A stretch of 64,000 nucleotides of DNA from JAEUNX01 sp034004685 (GCA_034004685.1 JAVEWG010000012.1:17510-81509), one strand, 5' to 3'; counted from the stretch's first letter, positions 46,995 to 55,557 are shown. Translations and numbers: made by a program. Notes: generated from the letters alone by a model not told the origin.

Positions 46995-47018
46995 GGTGGC
47001 CTCCGGTGGGTGGGTGGA

Positions 47019-47459
47019 TCAATCCCCGACGGGGGAAAAGGCCATGGGCAGATCGAAGGGTTGGGGGGTGACGCAGGTGCTGCCGCCGCCGGAACCGCAG
47101 CCACAGCCGCCTCCCGCCGCCGGCGCCGCCGCGCCGCCCCCCAGCAGATCGGCCACCGACACGAAGCCGGTCTGGGGTTCGTGCATGTGGAAAACCTTGA
47201 AGACCTTTTCATTCTGGGGCGTGGAGCGCACGAAATCGCCGTAGGCCTTGGCCAGCAGGGCCTGGTAACCGGCAAAGCGGCTGGCCTCGTCGCCGGCGGG
47301 CGCCCCGGCGGCGGACAGGTAATCGTGGTAGCGCTGGAGGATGTGCAGCCGGCTCACGTGCACCACCGCCGGGTCGAAGGGCACCCCGAAGTAGGTCAGG
47401 AAGTCTTCGGCGGAGACCAGTTCCTCCAGGGTTTCGTCGAGGCTCAATTCATCGGTCAT
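47019..47459 (-). CDS. nifW: NifW with a Cys/Gly-rich tail
   Basis: A 146-residue protein. Residues 1-100 match NifW (LEELVSAEDFLTYFGVPFDPAVVHVSRLHILQRYHDYL, FKVFHMHEPQTGF), a protein that protects or assembles the MoFe protein. The C-terminus carries an unusual linker GGGCGCGSGGGSTC with three cysteines, which could hold a metal or cluster; the standard NifW lacks it. Start ATG 47459. Confidence 0.93.
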   Translation of the reverse strand: MTDELSLDETLEELVSAEDFLTYFGVPFDPAVVHVSRLHILQRYHDYLSAAGAPAGDEASRFAGYQALLAKAYGDFVRSTPQNEKVFKVFHMHEPQTGFVSVADLLGGGAAAPAAGGGCGCGSGGGSTCVTPQPFDLPMAFSPVGD

Positions 47460-47533
47460 GGCAGTGCTCCTAGTGGGGACTCCGCAGCGCGGAGGGGGGT
47501 CTCGGTTGGGGTCGGGGGGGTCGGGGTGCAGTC

Positions 47534-48067
47534 TCAGGCGGCTTCGGCCAGCCTTTCGCTGGAGAGCTCGCCGGCCTCGGCGGCCCGCTCCAGCAGTTCC
47601 ACCAGGGGCTGGACCCCCAGGCGGTCCTGTTCATCGAGCTCCCGCAGCTTGGCCAGCATGGCCCGGGCGGTGTCGATGCGCCCTTCCCGCAGGGCCAGGA
47701 TGGCCCGGGCCTTGAGGCTCATCAGCCAGAAGCGGGCCAGGCCCATGGAGTGGCGGATGCCGCTGCCCAGGCCGGCCATGCCGAGGGCGCGCCAATCAAG
47801 CGGAAAGCCCAGGCGCTCGCCGGAGACCGCCATGGAGCGGGCAGCCACCTGGTCCGCCTCGGCCAGGCGGTGCTGATAAAAATAGAAGCGGTAGAGCCCC
47901 ACCAGTACCACCAGCTGCTCCGGGGCCAGGAAGTAGGCCTGGAGCAGGGGCAGTTCCGCCTCGCCGCTGGCGTAGTTGGCGGCGGCCTGGGCGATGAGCG
48001 CATCCACCCGGGGCGGGCAGGCTTCGTCGAAATACAGGGTGGTGGTGTCGAAATCGTGCAAGTCCAT
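47534..48067 (-). CDS. TPR-like unknown in the nif operon
   Basis: A 177-residue helical protein (MDLHDFDTTTLYFDEACPPR) with repeats such as LLQAYFLAPEQLVVLVGLYRFYFYQHRLAEADQVAARSMAVSGERLG that look like TPR units. It starts 35 bp after the cysE stop and precedes nifW, so it is clearly part of the nif operon. Similar helical genes occur at this position in other nif clusters, from memory. Probably a protein-interaction helper. Confidence 0.8.
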   Translation of the reverse strand: MDLHDFDTTTLYFDEACPPRVDALIAQAAANYASGEAELPLLQAYFLAPEQLVVLVGLYRFYFYQHRLAEADQVAARSMAVSGERLGFPLDWRALGMAGLGSGIRHSMGLARFWLMSLKARAILALREGRIDTARAMLAKLRELDEQDRLGVQPLVELLERAAEAGELSSERLAEAA

Positions 48068-48102
48068 GATGTCCGTGTCTTTCTTGTTGTGGATGGCCGG
48101 GG

Positions 48103-48930
48103 TCACAGGACCTCGGCCCCCTCCTCCGCCCGGGCCGCCGTCGGGCCGGGACCGTTTGCCAGTTCGATCCGGGCTTCCCTGCGGGCATCGGCCAGGATGC
48201 TGCCGCATTCGCAGCCGCCGCAGGATTCCTCCGGTTCCTCGTCATCCGCCAGGCCCGCCTCGGCCAGGCGGTTTTCCAGCGCCTTGACCCGCTCCAGCAG
48301 GCAGGCCAGGGCCTTGCCCACCGGGTCCGGCACCAGGTGGTGATCCAGGTCGAAGCCATCGGGGCTCTTGCCCCCTTCGCTCTTCACGATGCGGCCGGGG
48401 ATCCCCACCACGGTGCGGTTGTTGGGCACCGGAATGACCACCACCGAGTTGGCCCCCACCCGCACGTTGTCGCCGATGGCTATCGGCCCCAGGATCTTGG
48501 CCCCGGCCCCGGCCACCACGTTATTGCCCAGGGTGGGGTGGCGCTTGCCCTTCTTCCAGGAGGTGCCCCCCAGGGTGACCCCGTGGTAGAGGGTGCAGTC
48601 ATCCCCCACCTGGGCGGTCTCGCCGATCACCACCCCGGTGCCGTGGTCGATGAAGAGGCGCCGGCCGATGGCGGCGGCGGGGTGGATGTCGATCTGGGTA
48701 AACATCCGGGTGAGAAACTGGATCAGCCGGGCCGGATAGGTGAAGCCCTTGCCCCACAGGGCGTGGGCTACCCGGTACCACAGCACGGCGTGCACCCCGG
48801 GATAGGTGGTGAGCACCTCCAGGCGGCCCCGGGCGGCCGGATCCCGGGCCAGCACGGAGTCGATGTCTTCCCGCAGCAGGTCCAGCAGGCGCGGGGTCGG
48901 CAGGGTTTGGGCGGTGCTTGCGGCAGTCAT
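48103..48930 (-). CDS. cysE: Serine O-acetyltransferase, nif-associated
   Basis: A 275-residue acetyltransferase with the left-handed beta-helix (about 75-175: [79 protein letters not shown]). It makes O-acetylserine for cysteine, which NifS uses as sulfur source. The C-terminal extension contains [10 protein letters not shown], four cysteines not found in housekeeping CysE. The ATG overlaps the nifV stop (ATGA). Confidence 0.94.
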   Translation of the reverse strand: MTAASTAQTLPTPRLLDLLREDIDSVLARDPAARGRLEVLTTYPGVHAVLWYRVAHALWGKGFTYPARLIQFLTRMFTQIDIHPAAAIGRRLFIDHGTGVVIGETAQVGDDCTLYHGVTLGGTSWKKGKRHPTLGNNVVAGAGAKILGPIAIGDNVRVGANSVVVIPVPNNRTVVGIPGRIVKSEGGKSPDGFDLDHHLVPDPVGKALACLLERVKALENRLAEAGLADDEEPEESCGGCECGSILADARREARIELANGPGPTAARAEEGAEVL

Positions 48931-50078
48931 GGCAGATAGCCTCCGGTCAGGCGCACGGTATCCAGCAGGGCCCGCAGGTCGTCCGCGTCCGGGCTGCGCT
49001 TGGCCCGCTCCACGAAGCGGCGCAGGGCCCCCAGCACCCGCTCGGCCTCGGCCCGCTCCAGCAGCACGCCGATCTGGGCGAAGGCGGCCATCACCCCGGC
49101 AGCGCCGGAGTGCTTGCCCAGCACGATGCGGTGGTCGCGCCCGACTTCCCGGGGGTCCAGGGCCTGGTAGTTGGCCGGGTCCTTGAGGAGCCCATCCACA
49201 TGGACGCCCGCCTCGTGGGTGAAGGCTCCCTCCCCCACCACGCTCTTGTGCCAGCCCACCGGCCGGCCGGCGGCCCGGGCCACCTGCTCGGAAAGGGTCG
49301 GAAAACCGGTGAGATTCACCCCGGTGGTGCGCCCAGCCACCTTGGCCAGGGCCACCGCCACCTCTTCCAGGGCGGCGTTGCCGGCCCGTTCCCCCAGGCC
49401 GTTGACGGTGGTGTTCACGTGGCTGGCGCCGGCCCGCACCGCTGCCAGGGTGTTGGCGGTGGCCAGGCCCAGGTCGTCATGGGCGTGCATTTCCACTTCC
49501 AGATCGGTCTCGGCGCAGAGCATGCCCACCCGGCGGGCGGTCTCGAAGGGGTCCAGCACCCCCAGGGTGTCGGCGAAGCGCACCCGGCGGGCGCCGGCGG
49601 CCTGGGCGGCCTCGGCGATGCGGACCAGGAAATCCGGATCGGCCCGGGAGGCATCCTCCATCCCCACCCCCACCTGGAAACCCAGTTCCAGGGCCTTGGG
49701 CACGCAGCGGGCAAGCTCCGTCAACACCTGCTCCCGGCTCCAGCGCAGCTTGTGGCGGATGTGCTGGTCCGAGGCGGGCACCGACAGATCCAGCATCCAC
49801 ACTGGCAAACCCCGGCTGGCGGCGATGTCCAGGGCCGACATGCGGCACCACACCACCAGGCGGGCAGAAATCCCCAGCCCGGCCACCGCCCGGATGGAGT
49901 CCCGCTCCTCCTGGCCCATGGCGGGGATGCCCACCTCCAGCTCCGGCACGCCAATGGCGTCCAGGCCCCGGGCAATGGCGAGCTTCTCTTCCAGGGTAAA
50001 GGCCACCCCGGCGGATTGCTCGCCGTCCCGCAGGGTGGTGTCGTCGATGATCACCGGGGCGAAGGGGTCGCGGGCCAT
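48927..50078 (-). CDS. nifV: Homocitrate synthase
   Basis: A 383-residue TIM-barrel enzyme that condenses acetyl-CoA and 2-oxoglutarate to homocitrate, the organic ligand of FeMo-co. It has [35 protein letters not shown] and the metal site [36 protein letters not shown] is also typical. It lies between nifS and cysE in the operon. Confidence 0.96.
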   Translation of the reverse strand: MARDPFAPVIIDDTTLRDGEQSAGVAFTLEEKLAIARGLDAIGVPELEVGIPAMGQEERDSIRAVAGLGISARLVVWCRMSALDIAASRGLPVWMLDLSVPASDQHIRHKLRWSREQVLTELARCVPKALELGFQVGVGMEDASRADPDFLVRIAEAAQAAGARRVRFADTLGVLDPFETARRVGMLCAETDLEVEMHAHDDLGLATANTLAAVRAGASHVNTTVNGLGERAGNAALEEVAVALAKVAGRTTGVNLTGFPTLSEQVARAAGRPVGWHKSVVGEGAFTHEAGVHVDGLLKDPANYQALDPREVGRDHRIVLGKHSGAAGVMAAFAQIGVLLERAEAERVLGALRRFVERAKRSPDADDLRALLDTVRLTGGYLP

Positions 50079-50096
50079 GGCTGCGGTCTCGGCGGC

Positions 50097-51305
50097 TTAG
50101 GCGTAGGTGGGGGCGAAGGCCGCTTCGGGGTTCGCCTTGGGCTTGTCCCCGTCCCAGTAGGGGGAGAGCTGGCGCAGGCGATTGACGATGCCGGGCATGG
50201 CCTTGATGACCTTTTCCACATCGCAATCTCCGGTGTAGCGGGAGAGGGAAAAGCGGATGGTGCCGTGGGCGGCGGTGTAGGGAATGCCCATGGCCCGCAT
50301 CACGTGGGAGGGCTCCAGGGAGCCGGAGGTGCAGGCCGAACCGCTGGAGGCGGCAATGCCTTCCTTGTTGAGGAGCATGAGAATGGCCTCCCCTTCGATG
50401 TACTCGAAGGCGATGTTCACTGTGTTGGGCAGGCGGTTGTCCGGGTCCCCGGTGACGAAGCAGTTGGGAATGGCGGAAAGGATTCCCTCCTGGAGCCGGT
50501 CCCGCAGGAGCTTCACGTGGGTGTTTTCGTGGGCCAGGTGTTGCTGGGCCAGCTCGGCGGCCACCCCCAGTCCGATGATGGCGGGCACGTTCTCGGTGCC
50601 GGCCCGACGCCCCCGTTCCTGGTGACCGCCCCGCAGCAGGGGCCGGAAGCGGGCCGAGCGCTTGAGGTAGAGCACGCCAATGCCCTTGGGGGCATGGAGC
50701 TTGTGGCCCGACAGGGACAGCATGTCGATGGCGCTGTCCTTGAGGTTGAGAGGAATCTTGCCCACCGCCTGGACGGCGTCGGTGTGGAACATCACGCCGG
50801 CTTCCCGGGCCATCCTGGCCATCAGCTCCACCGGAAACAGGGTGCCGGTTTCGTTGTTGGCCCACATCACCGACACCACCGCCACGTTGGGAGTGAGGAG
50901 CTGGGCGTATTCGTTGAGATCCAGCCGGCCCTTGGCGTCCACCTTGAGGTAATGGACGGTGTAACCCTCCTTCTCCAGGTGGCTGCACAGGTTGAGGATG
51001 GCCGGGTGCTCCACCGTGGTGGTGATGATTTCCTTGCGCTCGGGCTGGGCCTTGAGGGCAGAAAGGATGGCGGTGGAGTCGGACTCGGTGCCGCAGGAGG
51101 TGAAGATGATCTCCGACTCATGCTCGGCCCCCAGCAGGGCCTGGATCTGGGCCCGGGCCTTCTTCACCGCCAGCCCCACCTTGTTACCGAAGCTGTGCAT
51201 GCTGGAAGGGTTGCCGAACTGCTCCGTGAAGAAGGGCAGCATGGCCTCCACCACCTTGGGGTCGCATTGGGTGGTGGCGTTGTTGTCCAGGTAGATGTCG
51301 CCCAT
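50097..51305 (-). CDS. nifS: Cysteine desulfurase NifS
   Basis: A 402-residue PLP enzyme that supplies sulfur for nif Fe-S clusters. The N-terminus IYLDNNATTQCDPKVVEAMLPFFTEQFGNPSS, the PLP lysine in SLSGHKLHAPKGIGVLYL and the active-site Cys in ASSGSACTSGSLEPSHVMRAMG are present. The ATG at 51305 has AGGAG upstream; the longer open frame covers a REP-like repeat and is not coding. Confidence 0.97.
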   Translation of the reverse strand: MGDIYLDNNATTQCDPKVVEAMLPFFTEQFGNPSSMHSFGNKVGLAVKKARAQIQALLGAEHESEIIFTSCGTESDSTAILSALKAQPERKEIITTTVEHPAILNLCSHLEKEGYTVHYLKVDAKGRLDLNEYAQLLTPNVAVVSVMWANNETGTLFPVELMARMAREAGVMFHTDAVQAVGKIPLNLKDSAIDMLSLSGHKLHAPKGIGVLYLKRSARFRPLLRGGHQERGRRAGTENVPAIIGLGVAAELAQQHLAHENTHVKLLRDRLQEGILSAIPNCFVTGDPDNRLPNTVNIAFEYIEGEAILMLLNKEGIAASSGSACTSGSLEPSHVMRAMGIPYTAAHGTIRFSLSRYTGDCDVEKVIKAMPGIVNRLRQLSPYWDGDKPKANPEAAFAPTYA

Positions 51306-51343
51306 GGTCAGACTCCTGAATTCGTTATTTCGGCGCTTTGCAG

Positions 51344-51381
51344 GGCCGGTTTCAACCGGCCAGGCGGGCTCAAGCCCGCCT
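51344..51381. repeat. REP-like palindromes between nifU and nifS
   Basis: Two adjacent palindromes, GGCCGGTTTCAACCGGCC (51344-51361) and AGGCGGGCTCAAGCCCGCCT (51362-51381), lie in the 143-bp spacer inside the operon. In the mRNA they could form hairpins that change the ratio of nifU to nifS products. Confidence 0.7.
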
Positions 51382-51448
51382 GGCCGTGGGGCCCTCGTGA
51401 AGAAACCGCCGCGGGACTGGGTCGCGCGGCAGGTTGATCCACAAGGAG

Positions 51449-52321
51449 TCAATGAGCGTGGCTGTGGGCGTTAGTGGGGATCACCTTGACGAATTCCCCC
51501 AGGGCCTCGATGAGCTTCTGCTGCACCCCCCCCAGGGTGGTGGCTTCCAGCTGGCAGCCGGCGCAGGCCCCCTTCAGGGTCACGTAGATGTTCTTGCCAT
51601 CCACGTCGATGAGCTCGATGTCCCCCTTGTCCCGCTGGAGGTTGGGGCGCACGGCGGCGATCACCTCCTCGATCTTGCGGATCCGGGCCAGCATGCCGGT
51701 GGCGTTGGAGGGCTTGGCCTTGGGCGCGGCGTTGGGGTCGAAGACCTCGCCCCGCTCGGCCATCACCTTGGTCAGGATTTCCTCGATGCCTTCCCGGCAG
51801 GCCGCGCAACCGCCGCCGGCCTTGGTGTAGTTGGTCACTTCTTCCACGGTGCACAGCTTGTTGGCCCGCACGGTGTCTTCCACCATGATGGAATCCACGG
51901 CGAAGCATTTGCACAGCAGGGCACCTTCCTCGTGGTCGTCGCTCCACACCTCGCCCCGGTAGTTGGCCACGGCGGCCTGGAGGGCTTCCCGGCCCATCAC
52001 CGAGCAGTGCATCTTTTCCGGGGGCAGGCCATCCAGGTAGTCGGCGATGTCCTGGTTGCTGACCTGGAGGGCGGCATCCAGGGTCATGCCCCGGATGATC
52101 TCGGTCAGGGCCGAGCTGGAGGCCACGGCGGAACCGCAGCCGAAGGTCTGGAAGTTGGCCTCCTGGATCACTTCGGTTTCCGGGTCCACCTTCAGCATCA
52201 GCCGCAGGGCGTCGCCGCAGGAGATGGAACCCACGTCGCCGATGCCGTTGGCGCCCTCCAGGGGGCCGGCGTTGCGGGGGTTGTAGAAGTGCTCTTTGAC
52301 CTTTTCGGAATAATCCCACAT
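51449..52321 (-). CDS. nifU: NifU Fe-S scaffold
   Basis: A 290-residue three-domain scaffold. The IscU-like N-terminal domain has cysteines in [29 protein letters not shown] and [12 protein letters not shown]; the central 2Fe-2S domain has LLCKCFAV and [15 protein letters not shown]; the C-terminal Nfu domain has [17 protein letters not shown]. All cluster ligands are present. It follows iscA by 60 bp. Confidence 0.97.
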   Translation of the reverse strand: MWDYSEKVKEHFYNPRNAGPLEGANGIGDVGSISCGDALRLMLKVDPETEVIQEANFQTFGCGSAVASSSALTEIIRGMTLDAALQVSNQDIADYLDGLPPEKMHCSVMGREALQAAVANYRGEVWSDDHEEGALLCKCFAVDSIMVEDTVRANKLCTVEEVTNYTKAGGGCAACREGIEEILTKVMAERGEVFDPNAAPKAKPSNATGMLARIRKIEEVIAAVRPNLQRDKGDIELIDVDGKNIYVTLKGACAGCQLEATTLGGVQQKLIEALGEFVKVIPTNAHSHAH

Positions 52322-52381
52322 GGCTGATGCTCCTTGATTGCTGGCGGGGAAGACGAATTCGCGAGGGGACGCGAACCCAAC

Positions 52382-52705
52382 TCAGGCGGCGAAGGACTGG
52401 CCGCAGGCGCAAGACTTCTGGGCCTGGGGGTTCTCGAACTTGAATCCGCTGCCGTTGAGGGAATCCACGAAATCGATGGTGGTGCCGTCCAGCATGGGGG
52501 CGCTGAAGGGGTCCACCAGCACCTTGAGGCCGTCGAAGTCCAGCAGGGTGTCGTCCTCAGCCTGCTCGGCTTCCAGCTTCATGCCGTACTGCAAGCCGGC
52601 GCAGCCGCCGCCGGACACGGAGATGCGCAGGCCGACCACGGGATCGGCGGAGGTGGAGACAAAACGCTTGACGGCATTGAGCGCGGTGGGGGTCAGGATG
52701 ATCAT
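52382..52705 (-). CDS. iscA: IscA-type Fe-S carrier (nif)
   Basis: A 107-residue A-type carrier with the three cysteines in GGGCAGLQYGM (Cys35) and SCACGQSF near the C-terminus. It is the first gene of the operon; the sigma-54 promoter, IHF-like site and NifA site upstream support expression with nitrogenase. A housekeeping iscA would sit elsewhere. Confidence 0.93.
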   Translation of the reverse strand: MIILTPTALNAVKRFVSTSADPVVGLRISVSGGGCAGLQYGMKLEAEQAEDDTLLDFDGLKVLVDPFSAPMLDGTTIDFVDSLNGSGFKFENPQAQKSCACGQSFAA

Positions 52706-52746
52706 GGCGGGCCTCTGTGAGTTTGGAGTGCTGACGGTCTACTCAT

Positions 52747-52762
52747 CGCAAAGCCCGTGCCA
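52747..52762 (-). promoter_or_regulatory. Sigma-54 promoter of the iscA-nifU-nifM operon
   Basis: The minus strand reads TGGCAC-GGGCT-TTGCG, a full match to the -24/-12 consensus TGGCAC-N5-TTGC. It lies 42 bp upstream of iscA; transcription should start near 52736. Confidence 0.88.
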
Positions 52763-52790
52763 ACCTGAAAAACAGCCCTAACCCCCCGTT

Positions 52791-52803
52791 TATCAAGGAT
52801 TTT
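52791..52803. promoter_or_regulatory. IHF-like site upstream of iscA
   Basis: TATCAAGGATTTT matches WATCAA-N4-TTR at 12 of 13 positions. It lies between the NifA site and the -24 box, the place where IHF bends DNA in nif promoters. Confidence 0.55.
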
Positions 52804-52856
52804 TGCGCCGCACCAGGGCGGCTTGTCGGTTGCATCCTCAACCTGCCCCCGGCCCT

Positions 52857-52872
52857 TGTCGCCTTTGCGACA
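52857..52872. promoter_or_regulatory. NifA upstream activator site for iscA
   Basis: TGTCGCCTTTGCGACA is an exact TGT-N10-ACA element, about 128 bp upstream of the predicted start of transcription of iscA, a normal distance for NifA binding. Confidence 0.8.
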
Positions 52873-53023
52873 GGGCCGACAACCGCCATGCCACGGGAAG
52901 GGTGCGCTGGCGTGCCAGCACAGGAACGGCCGTTCAAGCGGTGCGCGAGCACGCCAATGCCGCACCCCGGGCGCGGATGGCGGATGCCGTGGGAGCGCAC
53001 CCCGAATCCAGGGTCAACCGACC

Positions 53024-53959
53024 CTAGCCCAGAATCCGCTCGTAGGCCCGGCGCAGCAGTTCCCGCTGGACGGCGGGGGCCTGGCGGGCTTCCATGATGG
53101 AAATGAAGCGACCGCCCATCCGCAGGGCGTTCTCGAAGGGGGGGTCGATGGTGAGGACTTCCACCAGCCACACCGGGGCCTGGTCTTCCTCCACCACCCG
53201 ACCCAGGTGGGCGGCGTCCACCCGCAAGGCGGCCGGGGGCAAGTCCAGCAGGCTGGCCAGCTCGGCGATGCCCGCCGCCGGGTGGACCACCAGGGCGGCG
53301 GGCGCCGCGTCCGGGTCCTGGGCGTCGGTAAGGGTGTAGTCCGCTTCCAGGCCGGGGGGAAAGACCACCTCCCGCCCCTGGATCAGGAAGCGGGTGCGGG
53401 CGCTGGTCCTTTGCTTGTGGAACACCACGCAACGCCAGCAGGGCAGGAGATCCGCCTCCTGCTCCGACCCCGGGACAAGCTGGAGTTCCATGGGCTCGGG
53501 TCGGCCGGCTAGCGCNNNNNNNNNNNNNNNNNNNNNNNNNNNNNNNNNNNNNNNNNNNNNNNNNNNNNNNNNNNNNNNNNNNNNNNNNNNNNNNNNNNNN
53601 NNNNNNNNNNNNNNNTCGAGCAGGCGGGCTTCGCCCCGCAGCTTGCCGGGACGGCCCCAGGCGGTGACCGCCTCCACGAAACGATCCCCCTGCCAGGCCA
53701 GCACGTCGTACTCGGCAAAAAAACTGCCGTCGTCGTTGATGGTGACTTCCCCCCGCCGGCCCAGGCTATCCCGGGGCCAGGCGCCCACCTGGGTGGTGAG
53801 GCCGGTGTAGGGGTCGGCCCGCTCGGCCAGGGCAAGGCGCCGGGGATCGGCGAAACTGGGGTCGCCAGCGGCCCAGGGGGCTGCCAGCTCCCGCAGCTTG
53901 GCGCTGATCTGGGCCACCAGGGCCGAGAGGTCGTTTGTGGTCACACGCTCTGCTCCCAT
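53024..53959 (-). CDS. Unknown protein of the nif cluster, split by an assembly gap
   Basis: About 300 visible residues in one frame with a run of unknown bases (53516-53615) inside. It begins GAERVTTNDLSALVAQISAKLRELAAPW and continues with DPRRLALAERADPYTGLTTQVG, YDVLAWQGDRFVEAVTAWG; the part after the gap has FLIQGREVVFPPGLEADYTL and MGGRFISIMEARQAPAVQRELLRRAYERILG. It resembles no family I can name. It lies between fdxB and the iscA promoter. The true length of the gap is unknown, so the frame link is only assumed. Confidence 0.7.
   Translation of the reverse strand: MGAERVTTNDLSALVAQISAKLRELAAPWAAGDPSFADPRRLALAERADPYTGLTTQVGAWPRDSLGRRGEVTINDDGSFFAEYDVLAWQGDRFVEAVTAWGRPGKLRGEARLLXXXXXXXXXXXXXXXXXXXXXXXXXXXXXXXXXXALAGRPEPMELQLVPGSEQEADLLPCWRCVVFHKQRTSARTRFLIQGREVVFPPGLEADYTLTDAQDPDAAPAALVVHPAAGIAELASLLDLPPAALRVDAAHLGRVVEEDQAPVWLVEVLTIDPPFENALRMGGRFISIMEARQAPAVQRELLRRAYERILG
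53516..53615. other. Assembly gap (100 N)
   Basis: Exactly 100 N, the usual placeholder for a gap of unknown size. It lies inside the unknown gene at 53024-53959. Confidence 0.99.
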
Positions 53960-54030
53960 GTTTTAGCTGGGCGGCCAGGATGAAACAGCCCCCACGCTCA
54001 TTGCATTCACTGCCCCTCCCAAGGGGGCAC

Positions 54031-54063
54031 GTCAGTACCTTCGGACGGCCGGGCGGTACTGAC
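54031..54063. terminator. Strong inverted repeat after fdxB
   Basis: The arms GTCAGTACC (54031-54039) and GGTACTGAC (54055-54063) are separated by 15 nt. The hairpin follows fdxB and the REP-like palindrome at 54075 and precedes the unknown gene. It has no T run, so it may act as an attenuator or transcript stabiliser rather than a classic terminator. Confidence 0.5.
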
Positions 54064-54074
54064 ATGGGAAAAGG

Positions 54075-54099
54075 CCAGGCGGGCTGAAGCCCGCCCTAC
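54075..54099. repeat. REP-like palindrome after fdxB
   Basis: CCAGGCGGGCTGAAGCCCGCCC TAC belongs to the palindrome family seen at 146, 217, 31333 and 51362. It lies 20 bp downstream of the fdxB stop. Confidence 0.7.
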
Positions 54100-54118
54100 G
54101 GCCCGCCCCGGCGCCCGG

Positions 54119-54409
54119 TCAGACGCCCACCGGACGGGCTTCGTGGGTGTGGCAGTTCTTGGGGCAGACCCGGGCGCAGGAGCCGCAGCCGATGCAATCC
54201 ATGGCGTTGGCGATGGTCATGACCATCATGTTGTCGTCGTCCAGGTCTTCGTCCAGCTCGTCCTCGTCCCGCTCCACCAGGTTGAACACGTCCCGGGGGC
54301 AGACCTTGTAGCAGCGACCGCAGCCGATGCAGGTCTTGGCGTTGAGCTCCACGACGAATTCCGGGGTCCAGGCGGCGCCGCCCCGGGTCAGGCCGGTAAT
54401 GGGATCCAT
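54119..54409 (-). CDS. fdxB: Nif-specific ferredoxin III (FdxB)
   Basis: A 96-residue 2[4Fe-4S] ferredoxin with clusters [12 protein letters not shown] (about residue 27) and [12 protein letters not shown] (about 72), separated by an acidic insert [14 protein letters not shown] that marks the nif-type ferredoxin III family. It probably delivers electrons for FeMo-co synthesis or nitrogenase. It follows the DUF683 gene. Confidence 0.94.
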   Translation of the reverse strand: MDPITGLTRGGAAWTPEFVVELNAKTCIGCGRCYKVCPRDVFNLVERDEDELDEDLDDDNMMVMTIANAMDCIGCGSCARVCPKNCHTHEARPVGV

Positions 54410-54418
54410 GGTGGCTCC

Positions 54419-54631
54419 TTAAACGGTCACGCCGGCGGCCGCCAGCTTCTTGTTGGCCTCGGCCCAGGCCAGGCAGGCTTCATAGGTGGATTGGGCGATG
54501 CCGGGGATTTCCTCATAGCCGGCAGGCAGGCGGTCTTCCACAAGGTCGTGCATCTGGGAGGCCCACTCGGAAGCGATGCGCTTGAGCTTCCTCACTTCCT
54601 TTTCCAGGGCCTTGATGTCCTCATCGGTCAT
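54419..54631 (-). CDS. CCE_0567-type small metalloprotein (DUF683)
   Basis: A 70-residue helical protein (MTDEDIKALEKEVRKLKRIASEWASQMHDLVEDRLPAGYEEIP) of the DUF683 family, regularly placed next to the DUF269 gene in nif clusters. The helical hairpin may bind metal through H28-type residues. Function is unproved. Confidence 0.92.
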   Translation of the reverse strand: MTDEDIKALEKEVRKLKRIASEWASQMHDLVEDRLPAGYEEIPGIAQSTYEACLAWAEANKKLAAAGVTV

Positions 54632-54646
54632 GGCAAGACCCTCCTC

Positions 54647-55108
54647 TCACAGGCCGGCCACGTCGGCGTGCTTACCGACGATCGCCAGGGCGGTAGCCAA
54701 CAGCTTGTCGGCCTCGTCCTTCATCTTGGAGAGGCTGTCGAAGCCAAAGCGATGCACGTCCCGCAGGGTCCGGTCCAGCACCACCAGCTTGCCCACCACG
54801 ATCATTCCCCGGCCGAAACCTTCGTGGGTGATGTTGATGATGCAGGAAGCCATGTGGCCGCATTCCTTCTCCACCAGCACGGCGATGGCGTGGTAGAAGC
54901 ACTTCACCCGGGAAATGGTCACGTCGTCCGGATCCCCCACCACCGGAATCTCCCGGCGCTGCTCCTTGGTGAGCACGAAGGGCGCCAGGATCTTCTCCAC
55001 CGGCCAGCCTTCGTAGGTGCCATAGCTATCCGTGGCACGCATCTGCTTGGTTACTTCCTTGATGAAATCAGTCGAGAGCAGGCCCTCGTCGACAACGGCT
55101 TCGGTCAT
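54647..55108 (-). CDS. NifX-associated nitrogen fixation protein (DUF269)
   Basis: A 153-residue protein with the family segments FIKEVTKQMRATDSYGTYEGW, DVTISRVKCFYHAIAVLVEKECGHMASCIINITHEGFGRG and LRDVHRFGFDSLSKMKDEADKLL. It is a constant neighbour of nifX and DUF683; the role is unknown but probably lies in FeMo-co assembly. Confidence 0.94.
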   Translation of the reverse strand: MTEAVVDEGLLSTDFIKEVTKQMRATDSYGTYEGWPVEKILAPFVLTKEQRREIPVVGDPDDVTISRVKCFYHAIAVLVEKECGHMASCIINITHEGFGRGMIVVGKLVVLDRTLRDVHRFGFDSLSKMKDEADKLLATALAIVGKHADVAGL

Positions 55109-55113
55109 GGTGA

Positions 55114-55557
55114 TTACTCCTTGTGGATAGGAAAAACAGGATGGGGCGCGGCGTGCCGGCCCACCAGAATCGGATCAAAACGCCCCGCCAGACCCCTGGA
55201 GAGCCAGCGGGAAACCAGCAAGCCCAGCACCAGCCCCACCCCCGCGCCAATGGGCCCGCCAGCCCCGGCGCCCCCCGCCATCACCCCCGCCATCAAGCCC
55301 ACCAGGGGCGGCAGATAGGCCACCACGGTGGCGGCCAGGAGGGCGGACTCCGGCAAGGTGAGCGCCACTTCTTCCCCCACCCGGCGGCCGGGCTCCAGGG
55401 GCAGCACCAGGCGCCGCTGACCGGAGGGCAGCAGCTTGGCGAGCTTGGACGTCCCGCAAGACTTGGCCGAGCCGCAGGATGAGCAGGCGGAGGAGATGGG
55501 TTCCAGGACCATCTGGCCGCCGGCGATGGCGGTGATGCGGGCGCGTTCGGAGATCAT
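55114..55557 (-). CDS. RseC/SoxR-reducing family membrane protein
   Basis: A 147-residue protein with an N-terminal Cys cluster (ISSACSSCGSAKSCG) and two membrane helices (about residues 72-95 and 98-118, LLAATVVAYLPPLVGLMAG, GAGVGLVLGLLVSRWLS). RseC-like proteins work with Rnf complexes or SoxR reduction. In a nif operon it may connect to an Rnf complex that feeds ferredoxin; rnf genes are not in the window. Confidence 0.88.
   Translation of the reverse strand: MISERARITAIAGGQMVLEPISSACSSCGSAKSCGTSKLAKLLPSGQRRLVLPLEPGRRVGEEVALTLPESALLAATVVAYLPPLVGLMAGVMAGGAGAGGPIGAGVGLVLGLLVSRWLSRGLAGRFDPILVGRHAAPHPVFPIHKE

Noticed and set aside
48918..51437. Plus-strand open frame of 839 codons
   Set aside because: Antisense to nifV and nifS, which are certain; no protein-like pattern.
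53516..53615. Run of X residues as a low-complexity domain of the unknown nif protein
   Set aside because: The bases are N placeholders, so the residues are not real.
54004..54022. Possible sigma-54 promoter (GGCAGTGAATGCA on the minus strand)
   Set aside because: Spacing between GG and GC is 8-9 nt rather than 10, and no TGT-N10-ACA element is near.
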